NCBI RefSeq assembly: GCF_032854445.1
Contig: NC_088303.1
Coordinates: forward strand, 16,995,501-17,059,500
Source of the DNA: Liolophura sinensis
Taxonomy: Eukaryota; Mollusca; Polyplacophora; Chitonida; Chitonidae
Direction: 5' to 3'
DNA: 64,000 bases
A model generated the notes under the pieces. That model searched no databases. It was not told the origin of the DNA and was given only the letters and a program-made list of their open reading frames with translations. The translations under genes and the position numbers were made by a program. The stretch's first letter is position 1; every line of letters begins with the position of its first letter. This document shows, piece after piece, positions 24,605 through 37,790 of the stretch.

Positions 24605-24968
24605 GAATTGACATTCGTCTTTCGTGAGGAACCGATTATTTGTTGCCTCCTCCAACAGGGACTCTTGTTTTTTTTATTTGCAGGGACTCTTGACATATTT
24701 GATTGTTGTTGAACGCTATATTTAAGAATTTTTTAACGCATACTATGCTGGCCGGTTTTATTGGTCGATGTAACTGCAGTGCCCACAGTGAACCACCGGC
24801 CTTTGACAACTTACTGGCGGACTTTTAGTGGACAAGAGGTCTTATTTCAAGTACAAAAGTTCAGTATATCAATGTTGAAATCTTTCACGTCGTTTCAAAC
24901 TGGTTCATGTTTACTTACTAAGGTCAGATTCCAGCGTCGAGGGTTCAAAAGTTTAATATCTGTGCATG

Positions 24969-25040
<72 letters not shown>
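24969..25040. repeat. (AC)n(AT)n microsatellite
   Basis: About ten AC dinucleotides followed by about 25 AT dinucleotides. Length is likely variable. Confidence 0.95.
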
Positions 25041-25043
<3 letters not shown>

Positions 25044-25229
25044 CTGATTGTTTGGAGAACCCACAAAAAGTTTGTTGAATATTGTATTTGTTTTAAAATT
25101 ACTCTTTGAAAAAGTCATTATTTCTCAATATACCTCCCTCCTCCATCACCCACCGAGGAAACTATACTTACTCGCCATTTGTTGAAGATTACTTGAAAAT
25201 AATGCAGTCGACATTAGGGAATTGTTCTA

Positions 25230-25560
25230 TTGTACATGTATATAAGGACAATTGTTATCGGAGTGTGTCCATGTGAATACCAATTATGTATTATATATTT
25301 ATATTAATGTAAATAATTATTGTATGATTTTACGTCCATAAGTAAAATGAAATAAGTGTGCATGCACATATCGGTATCGGTTAGCTATTACATACATATA
25401 TTGATGTAAAGAATTATTGTATGATTCTGTGTTCATAGGAACATGTGAATAAATTGTGGTATCAGTTAGGTATTACCTGTATATATTAAAGTGAAGAATT
25501 ATTGTATGTTCATATGCATATCAAGTGGGTATACACATATGAATTAATTGTGTATTTTTA
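25230..25560. repeat. AT-rich degenerate tandem repeat
   Basis: Three to four diverged units of about 90-110 bp marked by 'gaattattgtatg' and 'ggtatcagttaggtatta'-type motifs. No coding potential is seen. Confidence 0.6.
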
Positions 25561-25870
25561 TATACCAATATGGTCTTATTTTTAACAGTTAAGATGTAGA
25601 AATAAGTGTGTATTATTTTGTCATGCTAAATGCGTAAGACCTATTAATATTGATTTATTAGGTACATTGTTGAAATCAATGCAAGCCTGCAGGCCTCGCC
25701 TTAATTTGGGTTTGTTTAATAATCAGTAGCCATGAGGTTACCATGTCTAATCAGACGGTGAATAGAGATTAAGTCACCATTGGGGACACAACACAAGCGT
25801 AACCTGAAGGGACACGTCGTGGTTGACAGATGTTCTCTGGGTCTTTATAAGGACAGCCAGCCGTGAACAC

Positions 25871-26166
25871 TTTACTCACAAACTGGACTGCCCAATAAAG
25901 AGAAGAACTAACGGTCAACACGGTGTTTTCCTTCAGGTAAGTTTGTAGCCCAGCACGAAAATGATAACTATAATTATACCTCTGTGGTATTAGATCTATT
26001 GACAAAGACTTCGAGGATGCATGTATTCGTAATTGAACTATATTACATATTTGATTCTGAACGTATTGTATGTAATATATTCTGATTATGTACTTGTAAA
26101 GACTCACAAACTGGACTGCCCAATGAAGAGAAGACCTAACGGTCAACACGGTGTTTTCCCTTCAGA
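25871..26166 (+). repeat. Direct repeat pair of ~64 bp
   Basis: A block beginning actcacaaactggactgccc at about 25873 and ending gtgttttccttcag recurs at about 26103 with a few changes. The copies are 230 bp apart. The second ends in a polypyrimidine-AG. No gene could be supported around it. Confidence 0.75.
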
Positions 26167-26364
26167 TTATAATATGGAACACAATAGAATGAACCTAATC
26201 TCGATCATCGACAACTGGCATCATTTTCAGCTAACGACCTCATCATAAGTTTTTGCTGTGTTTTCGTCCATTCATTGTATCAGATCATTATAAACGTATT
26301 CGAGACAATTTGTTACCAAAACACACAAAAAGTTCCCTCCTCTAAATGGGCCATTGTATGTGAA

Positions 26365-27035
26365 TTAATTACTCTCACATCGAGTAACAGGAAATGTTGG
26401 GAAAGTTATGGAGAGAAACTGCTTCTGATGTATCGGATCGACGGTAAACAACATTTACCGCATCTTAACACGCGCATTAAAATTTCCCTATCGTAAATTG
26501 ACGTTAATCAAGTGGTATCCATGATCAGCTAACCTGTTCTGAGTCTTGCCGAACCAAAAACGATCAATGACAATAGCACAGATTCACAAAATGCATTTTC
26601 AGAAACTACACCTACTACGGCCGCCATCTCGTTCTGATAGTCATATACACAAGTCATGTACTCGAAGCGAGCACAGAAAAAATATGGTCGTGAAAGGAAG
26701 ATAATACCTATGGTAATCATGATTGTAACACTAGGCTAGTCATATGGCGCTGATCGCTTCAGTCTCGCACGTGATCAATATGGTGACAGTCTGCTAAGGG
26801 CCAGAGTGGGTGCACTGTCTGAAAATGTATTTATTTTTGTGAATTTGTGCGGTTGTCGTGGATCGTTTTTGGTTTAGTGAGACTCAGAACCGGTTAGCTG
26901 ATTATGGGACCATTTGGTTGACGTCGATTTAAGCTAAGGAAATTTTAATGTTGTTTCCCCGTCGATCCGAAAAATAAGAAGCAGTTTCTCTTTGTAACTC
27001 TCCCAACACTTCGTGTTACTCGGTATGTGAGAGTT
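26365..27035. repeat. Long imperfect inverted repeat
   Basis: The reverse complement of about 26365-26605 aligns along its length to about 26815-27035. Shared blocks include gatcgtttttggtt, gactcagaac, ggttagctgat, ggaaattttaatg, gtcgatccga and agaagcagtttctct, with one 22-bp length difference. The spacer of about 210 bp contains a BK-beta-like relic. Confidence 0.8.
26649..26720 (-). pseudogene. Possible BK-beta-like exon 1 relic
   Basis: On the minus strand a short open stretch reads ITIGIIFLSRPY and then has a cysteine eleven residues after the Tyr, with Phe at the sixth. This is the same spacing as after RPY in copies 3 and 4. The rest of the loop and any exon 2 cannot be found, and it lies between the arms of the long inverted repeat. 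The match is short, so this is tentative. Confidence 0.4.
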
Positions 27036-27039
27036 ACAC

Positions 27040-28897
27040 TCCGCAACTAAGTTGACTGCTGTTCAGACCTGGCCGAAAACCACCACATTTTGTCAGTTTC
27101 GGAAGAGCCATTGTTCAACAACCGAGATCAACGCTTTTGCGAAATGAGCCAGCCAGGATCCCTGATCAGCTGTTTAAACGACGACTCTCGGTGCTGTAAA
27201 ATGTTGGATGACATATCCAGCAACAGTCCTACAGATATGCTCGCTAACTACCATACGTGTATATGGGTATCGTCCCACAAGGGAAGTAACTCCAGTTGAA
27301 TTTCAGCTATGCAGGTGGCAGAGGAATAAATTATAAGAAACCTTCTGCATTCTTTTTTGTACACAAATGTTGAATTGCCATAACTCTTTGATAAAAGCTT
27401 GATTAACAAATTATTTAATTACAAAAATACTGAAACACGCACATATTATTAATGACTTTAATGAGCACTATGTAACAGTATAGAAAGCCTATGCTATAGC
27501 CCATCTTTATTAAAATATTCATCAAGTTATACAGTAACGTTATATAAAAATTATTAACTTAACACCGTTTTTACACACACTAATACAAACTTCTGGTATC
27601 AACATACACGACAAAACAAGCACTTTGCGAAACAAAAACATGCTATTTATATAAAACTCTATGACGGTAAGGATTGTTCATTTACTGGCGTCACCACGGA
27701 ACAGAAGTTGAGAAGTTTCATCTTTCATGCACGATGTACTTGTGTCGATGTAAACGGAGACATAAAAGTGCGAGGCGGTCTGTACCAATGTAAGCTGTCT
27801 AACGTAGTTTGTTCTTGGACACCTTTACATTAAACCGACACTTGCTTTTAAAACGTTTCTTTCCCTGCGTGACCAATCAAATAAATAAATATCCTCTCAC
27901 CCAATTAGGTAGTTTTTCCGCGAAATGGCCCACTCGGCCCCCAAATCAAATTGACCACTGCTCTCCTGTGATACAGGAGTAGGCCTACTGCGTCAGCAAT
28001 TTGACTACAAATCGTCATTGGAAAGGTAAGAATGAGTCATAATATATGTACAGTAAACTTATACATTCCTACGTCGCGAAAACAATGTGACACAGCGTCA
28101 TACATACGCAGTTGTAAAATATATAAGGGCGCTTACAATTTTAAGGAAACACCCGTGTGGCCAACTTATGAGGACCAATCACATAACAATAACGGTGAAT
28201 AACGTCACACGATTGGCTAGGCTAGGCTGGCGACACCAGTGTTTCTGTATAATCGTAAGCGCCCTAGGTACAACTGCAAATGGCATAAGCTTGCCGTGGA
28301 TGGGTCTAAAATGCGCATTAGAGGGATATGACTAGGTACGAAACAAGGTTCAGAGGCATCGGGTTACACAACAAACACCAAGACGAAGGTGTTAAACCCT
28401 TAAACATACAGCGTAGGCAAGGATGAACAACAAACTATAGAACTTAAGGCTGAGTTAATTTGAGCGGGAAAGGTTTCCCACTTGTTGTATACTAAGACGG
28501 CATACCTCGGCATATTCGTTTTATCTCTCACTGCTAATCTTGTTATCCACGACATCATACGGAGTATTCTGCATGATTGACGCTTACATAAAAGACTTTA
28601 ATACGGTTCCCTTTGATACTTAGTCCCATCAGATAATGCGTTTCCCCGTGTTTTCGCGTTCATTTCTGGTGCTTGAGCGAAGTATTATACCGTCATTTCA
28701 AATACAAATGTGAATGCCGTGGTCGAGTTCAGGTGACGAGACAGTTTGAGCATTTTCACAGTGCATTTTATAATTAGTGTATATATTCAGCTGATGTCTT
28801 CCCATGCGGTATTCATATTCGCTGCATGATGACTGGTGACTTCAGATGTAAGTTTAGTCATATGAACATTGTACAGTACATACTCCGATGACGTGAT
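27040..28897. other. No supported gene
   Basis: AT-rich intergenic sequence with a SINE-tail scrap (caatcaaataaataaata) near 27868. A 69-codon open frame at 27090-27299 has several cysteines but matches nothing I recognise and has no supporting splice or promoter signals. Confidence 0.45.
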
Positions 28898-28910
28898 TAT
28901 TTCATTATTT

Positions 28911-29178
28911 GGGGGCCTCCGTGGCTCAGTTGGTTAGCGCGCTAGCGCAGAGTAATGACCCAGGAGCCTCTCACCAATGTGGTCGCTGTGAGTTCAAGTC
29001 CAGCTCATGCTGATTTCTTCTCCGGCCGTAAGTGGGAAGGTCTGCCAGCAACCTGCGGATGGTCGTGGGTTTCCCCCGGGCTGTGCCCGGTTTCCACCCA
29101 CCATAATGTTGGCCGCCGTCGTATAAGTGAAATATTCTTGAGTACGGCGTAAAACACCAATCAAATAAATAAATAAAA
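28911..29178 (+). mobile_element. Full-length family A SINE with perfect target duplication
   Basis: Complete copy: tRNA-like head gggggcctccgtggctcagt with A box and B box (gagttcaagtccagc), body, and AAATAAATAAAATA tail. The 13-bp duplication tatttcattattt lies at 28898-28910 and 29179-29191. It is the reference copy for family A in this window and probably young. Confidence 0.92.
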
Positions 29179-29612
29179 TATTTCATTATTTCAAGAGCCA
29201 TTCTCAGATGACGTGTATTTATTCCAGGAATTCCACTCTTCATGCAGAAGAAGCACCTATTCCGTGTTTCAGTGAAGATTCGTCATCAGATGACGCGAAG
29301 TAGGCTGTACTCATATCATCGTACTCAGATAAGTATGAGTAAGGTTGTTCTCATATCATCTTACTGAGATAAGTAAACGATGGTCTTCACTGTCTTCCGT
29401 TTCCCTTGGAGTTGTTCTATAACAAGCTACTTAGTGCATGGTTTCCAAATCACACGGAAAAGGGAGCGATTTTCTGATATCCACGGCAACTCCCCTGTAA
29501 CAATCACGTGACAAAGTCCTGTAAAATATCCACCGCAGTTAAAATGACATTGTCGCCCAAATATTTTTCTTTCTGGTGATCTATACTTATTTCGAGTCCA
29601 CAGTTTCCATGT

Positions 29613-31062
29613 TCAGATGGCGTAGTTATTCCTTGATGTACGAAACATGCCGAAATAACCGTTGTCCTTTGACCGACAGTGACAAACGAGCAGAACGATG
29701 GCGAAGATGACTAAAACCAGCGATGGCCAGAGCATGGCCATTATAACAGTTCTCACAGACGTCTTCTCTATGATCACCTCCCCTGGGTTCTTTGAGTTGT
29801 AGAAACAATCGTAGGTGGCGTTCCGGTCAGTGTTGCCGTACATACTGACAAATCTGCTGACTCGTGCCTTGTTCTTGTTCAGATACTGATCACATGTCAT
29901 GATAGCACACTGGAATGACAATTGGAAGATTTCAGATATGCTGATATGACCTACTTGACATCGCACATGCAATACACAATACAACAGGCCTACAGTGTAA
30001 CCCCGAAATACGATGGTAATGCATGAAGTTTACGGTTGAATTTGAACAGGCGGGAAGAACTCTTTGGAAAATCAGCACATCTTGTCATGTACGGTCTATA
30101 ATAGTTGTCAGATTTCCTGCATGAAAAGCTAACGATTTGAACACGTGACCCAAAAATAACATAGAAGGAGACAACACTTCTGTTCAACCCGGGAAGAACC
30201 CTTCTGTTCTATTTATAATTTGCACCCCAGCGCGGCGCAGAGACACAGGAGAGTCTCACCAATGCGGTCGCTGTGAGTTCAAGTCCAGCTCATGCTGGCT
30301 TCCTCTCAGGCCGTACCTGGGAAGCTCTCCAGCAAACTGCGGATGGTCGTGGGTTTCCCTCAGCCTCTGCCCGGTTCCCTCACACCATAATGCTCACGCC
30401 GTCGTGTTACGCCATAATGCTAACGCCGCCGTATAAGTAAAATATTCGTGAGTACGGCGTAAAACAACAATCAAATAAATAAATAAATAAATAAATAAAT
30501 AAATCCATTTATGATTTCCCCATGCAGGTCCCACCATTATAATAATGATTCGTTTGCAACACGAATATGCAAAAGTAAATTCATTCCGTGGATACAGAGC
30601 ATTTACTTCTTACATACATTTTACTAAAAGTGACTTCAACAATTCACACTCCCTCTTTGTTTGTGTAGTGCTTGACATCAGGAATTAGAGATACATGTTA
30701 CAGTACACAAAGCGCCAGATTTGTAACACTTGATTACAGTTTACCTTTTCCGTAATGTAATCGCTCGTGTAGTATAGGAATAACCGGCTCTCGCGAGTTT
30801 CCTTGGAATGGTTCGGGTTGATTTCTACTGTAATCTCCACGCAGGGAAACACCGAATGGCAGTCGTCATCATCGTCGTCGCTGCTACATGTACACACCAT
30901 GTAACCATGATCTGTCACGTTAACCGCTCTACACTTAGCCGGAGAGTAAGCAGAGGTTATCACGTACGGTCTGATAAAGATGATGCCAAAGGCGATTAGC
31001 AGAGCACAGCAGATGAGCATCAGAAGCAAAATCAAAACGAGGGAGATTCTCGAGCATGTCAT
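29613..31062 (-). CDS. BK channel beta-subunit-like protein, copy 4
   Basis: Exons 31062-30745 (donor gtaaac) and 29909-29613 (stop TGA), phase-0 intron, 204 residues. TM1 is at about residues 5-27 (ISLVLILLLMLICCALLIAF), followed by GIIFIRPY. The loop has CRAVNVTDHG, CTC, an Asp run, and VFPCVEITVEI. Exon 2 opens CAIMTC, then MYGNT, TYDCFYNS and EVIIEKT. TM2 is VIMAMLWPSLVLVIFAIVLL, and a 25-residue tail follows. Three N-glycosylation sequons (NVT, NHS, NAT) fall in the predicted extracellular loop. It is closest to the pseudogene at 36166-38260, sharing GI(I/V)F(I/V)RPYV and NVTDHG. The intron contains a family A SINE (30231-30504). Assignment to the KCNMB family is firm; the channel partner is inferred. 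Confidence 0.88.
30231..30504 (+). mobile_element. Family A SINE in the intron of copy 4
   Basis: Nearly full-length copy with tRNA-like head remnant (gcgcagagacacaggaga; gagttcaagtccagc) and an AAAT tail. A short internal duplication repeats ccataatgct-acgccg. Confidence 0.83.
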
Positions 31063-33150
31063 TATGCCGTTAGACGTTCATCTGCAATAAACATACAGAT
31101 TAACTATACAGTAGGCCTACCTATGCATAGATACACCGGGAGATATTTGTTAGTTTTGTTGGGTGGTATATGTATATTTGTATATACCGGCTGTACACTG
31201 AATTAATTAACAGTCGGGTAACTTCCATACAGCACTGTCGTTTCTGACGTCAGCATTGGTTCCCCATATGTTATAAAGCCTGTATGGCAGTGTAATCTCC
31301 CTTGCATAGCTATGATGTCTTTTTAGGCCATAGTCGATAAGACGGTATGTGCCGAAAAAGACCTGTCCGCACGCTAGTTACTGGTAACGTAATATAGTAA
31401 CTGCTAAGCAGTCTAGTTGGTCTTAATTACCGATAGAGAGCTAGAAACGAAACAGTCCAGCAGGGTCCAGTCGCTAGAATAGCTATACCGTGAATTTAAA
31501 TCAAGAGTAAGGATTGCCAAGAGCATTAACCTTTCAGTGGGCCTATAAGCGCCTGTATAAGATTAACGTCCGGCACACCTGATCATTTGTCCATGCTTTG
31601 CGCCAAAAGAATGAGCCTTCAGTGTGGTCTTCAGTGTGGTATACCGGCATTTCTCTTTACGCTATATACCATACCTATCATAGAGATCATTGATTCTTTA
31701 CATTCTCTGTCACAGTACACTTCATGGTGCTCTGTGGTGGGCTAGGCTATATGCAGGGTCGCTGTCCTCGGGCTATACCGCGCCCTATTAAGTCTTTGTA
31801 CTCACTGTTGACAAATGCTGTTGAGAACTCTTTGAACTGTCGGGTAACAATGGCCATCACATGATTTTAGTGAGATCAACTCTCCATATTGAACGGTAAT
31901 GTTACAGACAACGCTCAGCAAGCTTGCGTCTGTAACCGCATTCGGCACTTGTGAACGCGCCGGCGTTGATGGTGACGAAAACAAGTCTCTGCCGTTCTCG
32001 GGTATAGGCCTACATTAACGTGTAAATGATTGACAGTTAAAGTGATTAAGTGATTGATCACCAGGACATTTTCCCCCCTTTTACGGAAAAAAACTCAGAA
32101 GGAAGAACTGAAAGTTGGAGAGATCCACTTTAAAATCGTCCCAAATGCTCATGTAATGCTCCACTCGAACTATTAAAGGACTGTATCACACCTTCCAATT
32201 AACACAATAATTATTCTCACGGCTTGCACATGAATGTTTATTCCCCACCCCCTCTTCCCCCGCCCTCTCTCACACACACAAGACCCTAACCCTTGTTGAT
32301 AAATAGTACAGACGGGTAAATTTCTTACCGAACGTGCCACTGTAAGAGCCGCATCAGGCTGCTCGTGTGCCGGGGAATTTAGTGGTAGTTACAGCATGAC
32401 GTTTGGATGAGAAAGCGCTGTTAACATTCCGGTTTTGAGGCAGACCCGCTACAAGCCATATGCTACAAGCACACATCACCGTCTTCACATGACCACAATA
32501 ATGTGGAAAGCAAGGATACAAATCAAACTTTGGTTCTACTGGGTATACTCGATGTCCAATCATCACAAGTGTTTACACGAGCTCAGTATAGGCCTACGTA
32601 CACGCTGTACTTACCCATCCATGACTCATTCGATACATGTGAGAGCTTTTGCAGAGCCGATATTCTCCTATAGGCCATAGCTACTCTTCTCACAGCCATG
32701 TGCATGTACACGTATATTGCGTGCTTGTGACCCCATTGCGACTGCAAACTTGGCGTATGTTGGCGTGAATCTTTTCGTTTACGCGCGCGATGTGGAGAGA
32801 GCGGTGCATGAGTACGGAATGTGTCAAGGCTCCCGATGACGTATTTGTTTGTTTATTTTACCAGAGTTGAACGTCCGGTTTGACATTATTGCGGTCAATC
32901 TGAGACAATAATCGCCTAGTTGCAGCCCAGTCCCAATGTCGCATGATTTATGGGCACAATGAAGCTTCACTGGGGAATGTTATACGCCGGGGACAGCTCG
33001 CATTCCCAGTGTACAGCAGCATTATTTATTTGATTGGATTGACTAGAGTGAATTGTCGTATACCTTATGTCACTTTATCTAGACCATAAACGAGGAATTT
33101 CTAGGTTGTCTCGCTTTTCGTTGTTTGTGTTGACAATACTGTCAAGGGTT
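31063..33150. other. No gene seen
   Basis: Intergenic sequence upstream of BK-beta-like copy 4, so its promoter should lie here. No convincing coding exon, SINE or array is visible. Short open frames have no recognisable content. Confidence 0.45.
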
Positions 33151-33154
33151 AGCG

Positions 33155-33405
33155 GCCATTGATGATAAGGATGATGATTATATAATGGTGATGTCGATGA
33201 TCATGATGACGACGACGACGACGAAGATATAATAATGATAATGGTGATGACGTAATGATGGCGATGACGTAATGGTGTTGATGATGATGTAATGATGATA
33301 TAATGATGGTGATGGTGTGATGCTTATGAGGATGATTGTGGTGTAATGAAGATGATTGTGATGATGGTGGTGATGATGATGATGATGTTCACGTGAAGGT
33401 GTGCA
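33155..33405. repeat. Imperfect GAT-rich triplet repeat
   Basis: Runs of GATGAT, GACGAC and GATGGTGAT with interspersed TAATGA units over about 250 bp. The open frame rich in His on the minus strand is an artefact of the triplets. Confidence 0.85.
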
Positions 33406-33409
33406 TGGA

Positions 33410-34950
33410 GGCATGCAAATTTAGAAACAAGATTGGTGGTGTGAAAGGCCTTCAACTTTAAGAATTATTTGTAACTATATTATTATGTAATGTTTACATT
33501 TCAATTTTCACATATCACTTTATTGGCAATGTATACATTGAAATACTGATAATGACATTTCAGTTATAAATGCTTGCTATTTATGTCGCTGGAGACGCAA
33601 TTTAGGCGATTTCTGGTGAAAAAAAATTGTGATAAGTCTGGAGTAAATTGCAGATCGTCCTTTATTCATTAAAACCACTAAGCCGATGTTATTTGGTCTA
33701 CAGAAAAAAACCCTTTATTTCAGGGAGACTTAGAGCCTCATTTTAATTTCAGGGGTGTTTTCGGCTCCACATCCCCCCCAGTTCCGCCGCCTGTAATGTG
33801 CTCGTGAATCAGCGACGTTATACACGTTGTAAGTACTGCAGTGTAACGAAAATGTACAGGCCGCTTTCAGTCACGTAATTGACATACTTGATTTGACCGA
33901 AAGAACCCTCATGACATTATGGCTTGTTAAAGGTAGTTTCTTTCGAGTTCCATAGAGTATGTCATGCATGCAGTTATCAGCTCTCAACCACAGTCTCCAG
34001 CGGACCACTTTACAATGAAAGCTGATAAGAGGTCTTCAAATCAAGAGCACTTAAGCAACATTGTGATCGGATACGTTTGCTACTGTTTACTTTTCTGAAG
34101 CAATTTAATAACAAATTCCTTTATTAACAGTATTTAGGCCATAAGCCCGTATGCACGCATCTCTGGAAGTACATAGGCTGCAGGTGTTACTCAGTATTTC
34201 TGTACACTGTTTAGCTTTGCGACCATAGTTTACACACTGTTGACACCAAGCGACTCATCGATATTAGTGCGCCGCTCTAGAGACAGGTAATAGAACTTAG
34301 CCAGTCAGTTTACCAAACGTAAGGAGGCACTTGTCATGGCACTAGTAATATCGGCCGCTCACAAATAAGTTATAATTTACCACCTGTACACAGTCGTGTA
34401 AAAGAGACAAAAATATTATCGTTTCTGAGCGACTTAATATCACGTGCGGACGAAGTGATTTGTTTTTCATTACACTTGTAAACATTACGGTTTCGAAAAC
34501 AGGCGAGGAACCAAAAAACCGTCCCAGAGTGTATATCATATAGTTGGGATGCATGTTATCTTTAGTGAAATTTATATGAAACTACGTATTGTTACACAGG
34601 CCACTAGAACATTAGCGGCGGGAGAAGTTCGTATTCCATTCTCATGACAAAGCCCACATTATCTTGTAGCGTCCTGTATATATTGTTCATATTTGGTCGA
34701 CGCACCACTTTGTTCCCTGATTTCTTCGTCTTTGGCTTTGATTATATATAAACCATGTCTGCCGTGATTCTGTCCGACATTTTTAGGTATAGGACATTTT
34801 TTTTCGTTTTACATACTCAAATGATGTATTTGTTCTTCAATTTCTACATCCCTATCTCATAACGTTGATGTTAGTCATTCCGTATTAGAACATCACTGAT
34901 CCTCTTCCGAATGGCAGTCATTCCCTCTTTTCCATATCCATGATGCTTGT
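33410..34950. other. No gene seen
   Basis: Unique-looking AT-rich sequence between the GAT-rich repeat and the 45-bp array. I see no exon, RNA gene or element that I can support. Confidence 0.4.
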
Positions 34951-35059
34951 ATGCATGTTAGCCCATATTCCTTAATTCCAATATTATTGATCAAATTACG
35001 CCGTTATTCTGTCCTGGAACATCCTCGTTCCTGCTCACATGGCGTTGTTATTCTCTCAT

Positions 35060-36050
35060 TCTTTTGGTTGGGGATCAACTCAGTGACATGTTATTCCTTC
35101 ATGTGTGTATTGTTGGTCATACTCAGAAGTCGTAGCCATTTTGTCATTAGGATATCCTTCTTCACATTCGCATGTCATAGTCATTCTGTCATTAGGATAT
35201 CCTTAGTCATACTCACAATCCATAGCCGTTCTCTCATTAGGATATCCTCGGTTATACTCACATGTCATAGTCATTCTGTCATTAGGATATCCTTAGTCAT
35301 ACTCACAAGTCATAGCCGTTCTCTCATTAGGATATCCTTGGTCATATTCGCATGTCATAGTCATTCTGTCATTAGGATATCCTTAGTCATACTCACAAGT
35401 CATAGCCATTCTCTCATTAGGAGATCCTCGGTTATACTCACATGTCATAGTCATTCTGTCATCAGGATTTCCTTGGTTATACTCACATGTCATAGCCATT
35501 CTCTCATTAGGATATCCTTGGTCATACTCACATGCCATAGTTATTCTCTCATTAGGATATCCTTGGTCTTATTCACATGGTATAGCCATTCTGTCATCAC
35601 GATATCCTTGGTCGTACTCACATGTTAGTCATTCTCTCATTAGGATATCCTTGGTCATACAAACGTTATATCATTACGATACCCTTGGTCATACTCACAT
35701 GTCATAGTCATTCTCTCATTAGGATATCCTTAGTCATACTCACAAGTCAGTCATTCTCTCATTAGGATATCCTTGGTCATACAAACGTTATATCATTACG
35801 ATACCCTTGGTCATACTCACATGTCATAGTCATTCTCTCATTAGGATATCCTTAGTCATACTCACAAGTCAGTCATTCTCTCATTAGGATATCCTTGGTC
35901 ATGCAAACGTTATATCATTACGATACCCTTGGTCATACTCACATGTCATAGTCATTCTCTCATTAGCACATCCATGATCATATTCACATGTCAGTCATTC
36001 TCTCACTAGCACATCCATGATCATATTCACATGGCATAGTCGATTATTTT
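35060..36050 (+). repeat. 45-bp minisatellite with a higher-order tail
   Basis: Units of 45 bp (catactcacatgtcatagtc … attaggatatccttagt). As 45 is a multiple of three, one frame stays open for 225 codons (34951-35628) with the monotonous repeat SHSVIRISLVILT, which I do not treat as a gene. From about 35636 to 35970 three copies of a longer unit of about 121 bp, containing caaacgttatatcattacg, follow one another. Confidence 0.92.
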
Positions 36051-37351
36051 TTCACTTGAATATACTTAAACTTTCTCAAATTGGCGTAGTTATTCTTGGA
36101 TTTCACATATCTGATCCTCTTCAGGTTACACAGTTATTCTTTGACCCAAATGAAGTATAGTTGGACTACTCTTTAATCACCATTTCTTCGTTCTCTGGTG
36201 ACGTCGTTATTCCGCCATTTACCGCTCTGCCTCTTTCTGGCCCAAAGTAAAACGAGATCAGAACGATGGAACATATGACAAATATTAGAGATGGACAGAA
36301 CATGGCCAAGATAACAGGATCTCAGGATTGTAGAAACAGGTGTAGGTGGTACTGCTGTTAGTGCTGCCGTACTTACGAATAAACGACGTAACGACCTGTA
36401 ACCTAGATTTTTATAGAAGTTTTGCTGCGTTCTAAAAACAGTGAAAATATGGTCTTAAAAACTTTAAAATTTAATTGTTTTGTGTAATTCCATGGAGTAA
36501 AAATGTCAAAAAAATTAATTTAAAGTCTTTCTGAACACAATTATCTCTTATATGCTTGGCATTTCAACAAGTATTTTGACTGATCTTGATTTATCTGTGT
36601 TGAAATATATATCTACGAGATGTCTACGATGATTTCAAATTAGTTTCTACTATATGAACATTTTTAATAAAAGTTTCAACGCTTACGTGATAGTGGCACA
36701 AGTATAAGGGTAAAGCCGAGCTAAGGGAGAGGTTTGGTGTGGGGGGGGGGGGGGTGATTCTGGTCAGTAGGCGAGTCAATATAGTGAGGAATGTTTATCG
36801 CCTTAGGTACATTGAACCCTAGCAGTGCATTGGACCCAAGTAGTGCATGCTTTTTCAAACGTGCCTGTGCGATGACGTTTTGTACGCCAACAGGTAACCT
36901 ATTACTCATGCATGGCCAGTTGTGTTTATGCCCGAGAAAAACGACCCAGCTGAAATGTGTTCAAATTTGTAAACAAAAGTAAAAAATAATGTGTGGCTCA
37001 CGCGAAAGACAACGGAGGACTGTTTCCAGAAGTATTTTCATTTCTTTGTTACCTCAAATGGTACAAAAGCAATTATTTTCTTAGGTGGATTGTAGAGACC
37101 ATATTTAAATATTACAGAGAACCCATTAAAACTTAATAGAATGATCGTAAGGTATAGTTCATCAGACAAAATTAATTTAAAAAAATTAAGTTTCAATATG
37201 TTCTGTAGATAAAAGGGAAATTTTGATGAAATCACTTAGTTGTCGTCCGAAGAGACCATCGTTTACTATTCTGCCTAAAATTCTACACAAATAAAAAGTA
37301 AAATAAAATACCTTTGGAGGCGATCTGAATGGCACTCGTTATTTACTTCAG

Positions 37352-37606
37352 TCTGTTTATTTATTCATTTGATTGATATTTTATGCCGTACTCCACTTAT
37401 ACGACGGCGGGCAGAGAATTATGTTGGGAGGAAACAGGGCAGAACCCGGGGAAAACCTACAACCATCCGCAGGTTGAAGGAAGATCTTCCCGCTTGCGAT
37501 TGGAGAGGAAGCCAGCACGAGCTGGTCATGAACTCACCTCAACAGCATTGGTGAGAGGCTCCTGGGTGATTGTGTAGCACAGGTGCACAAGCCACCTCGG
37601 CCCCTA
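37352..37606 (-). mobile_element. Family A SINE in the intron of copy 5
   Basis: Reverse-oriented full-length copy: tail (tttatttattcatttgattg), body and a diverged head ending ccacctcggcccc. Confidence 0.83.
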
Positions 37607-37790
37607 TTTCATTTTGATTGATACTCAAGAATATTTCATTGGCAGACAACATTATGGTGTGGTAAACCCACATCCCATGGAGGACTGCTGCCAAACCTTA
37701 CCACACATGACTATACTAGTGAGATGCTCCTGGATCCGCACTAGCACGCTTACCACAAGGCAATGGACCGCTTGCCCCGTCAAGTTTTAT
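37607..37790 (-). mobile_element. Second, older family A SINE directly adjacent
   Basis: Diverged reverse copy recognised by attttgattgatactcaaga, cattatggtgtggtaaaccc and a head remnant ending cttgccccg. It abuts the copy at 37352-37606. Confidence 0.65.

Noticed and set aside
27090-27299. 69-codon Cys-containing frame
   Set aside because: It matches no family I know and has no splice, signal-peptide or promoter support.
28955-29243. Open frames on both strands at the SINE (also seen at the other SINE copies)
   Set aside because: Identical peptide text recurs at every family A copy, so these are retroposon artefacts.
34951-35628. 225-codon open frame (SHSVIRISLVIL repeats)
   Set aside because: It is produced by a 45-bp tandem repeat whose length is a multiple of three; there is no start context, domain or splice support.
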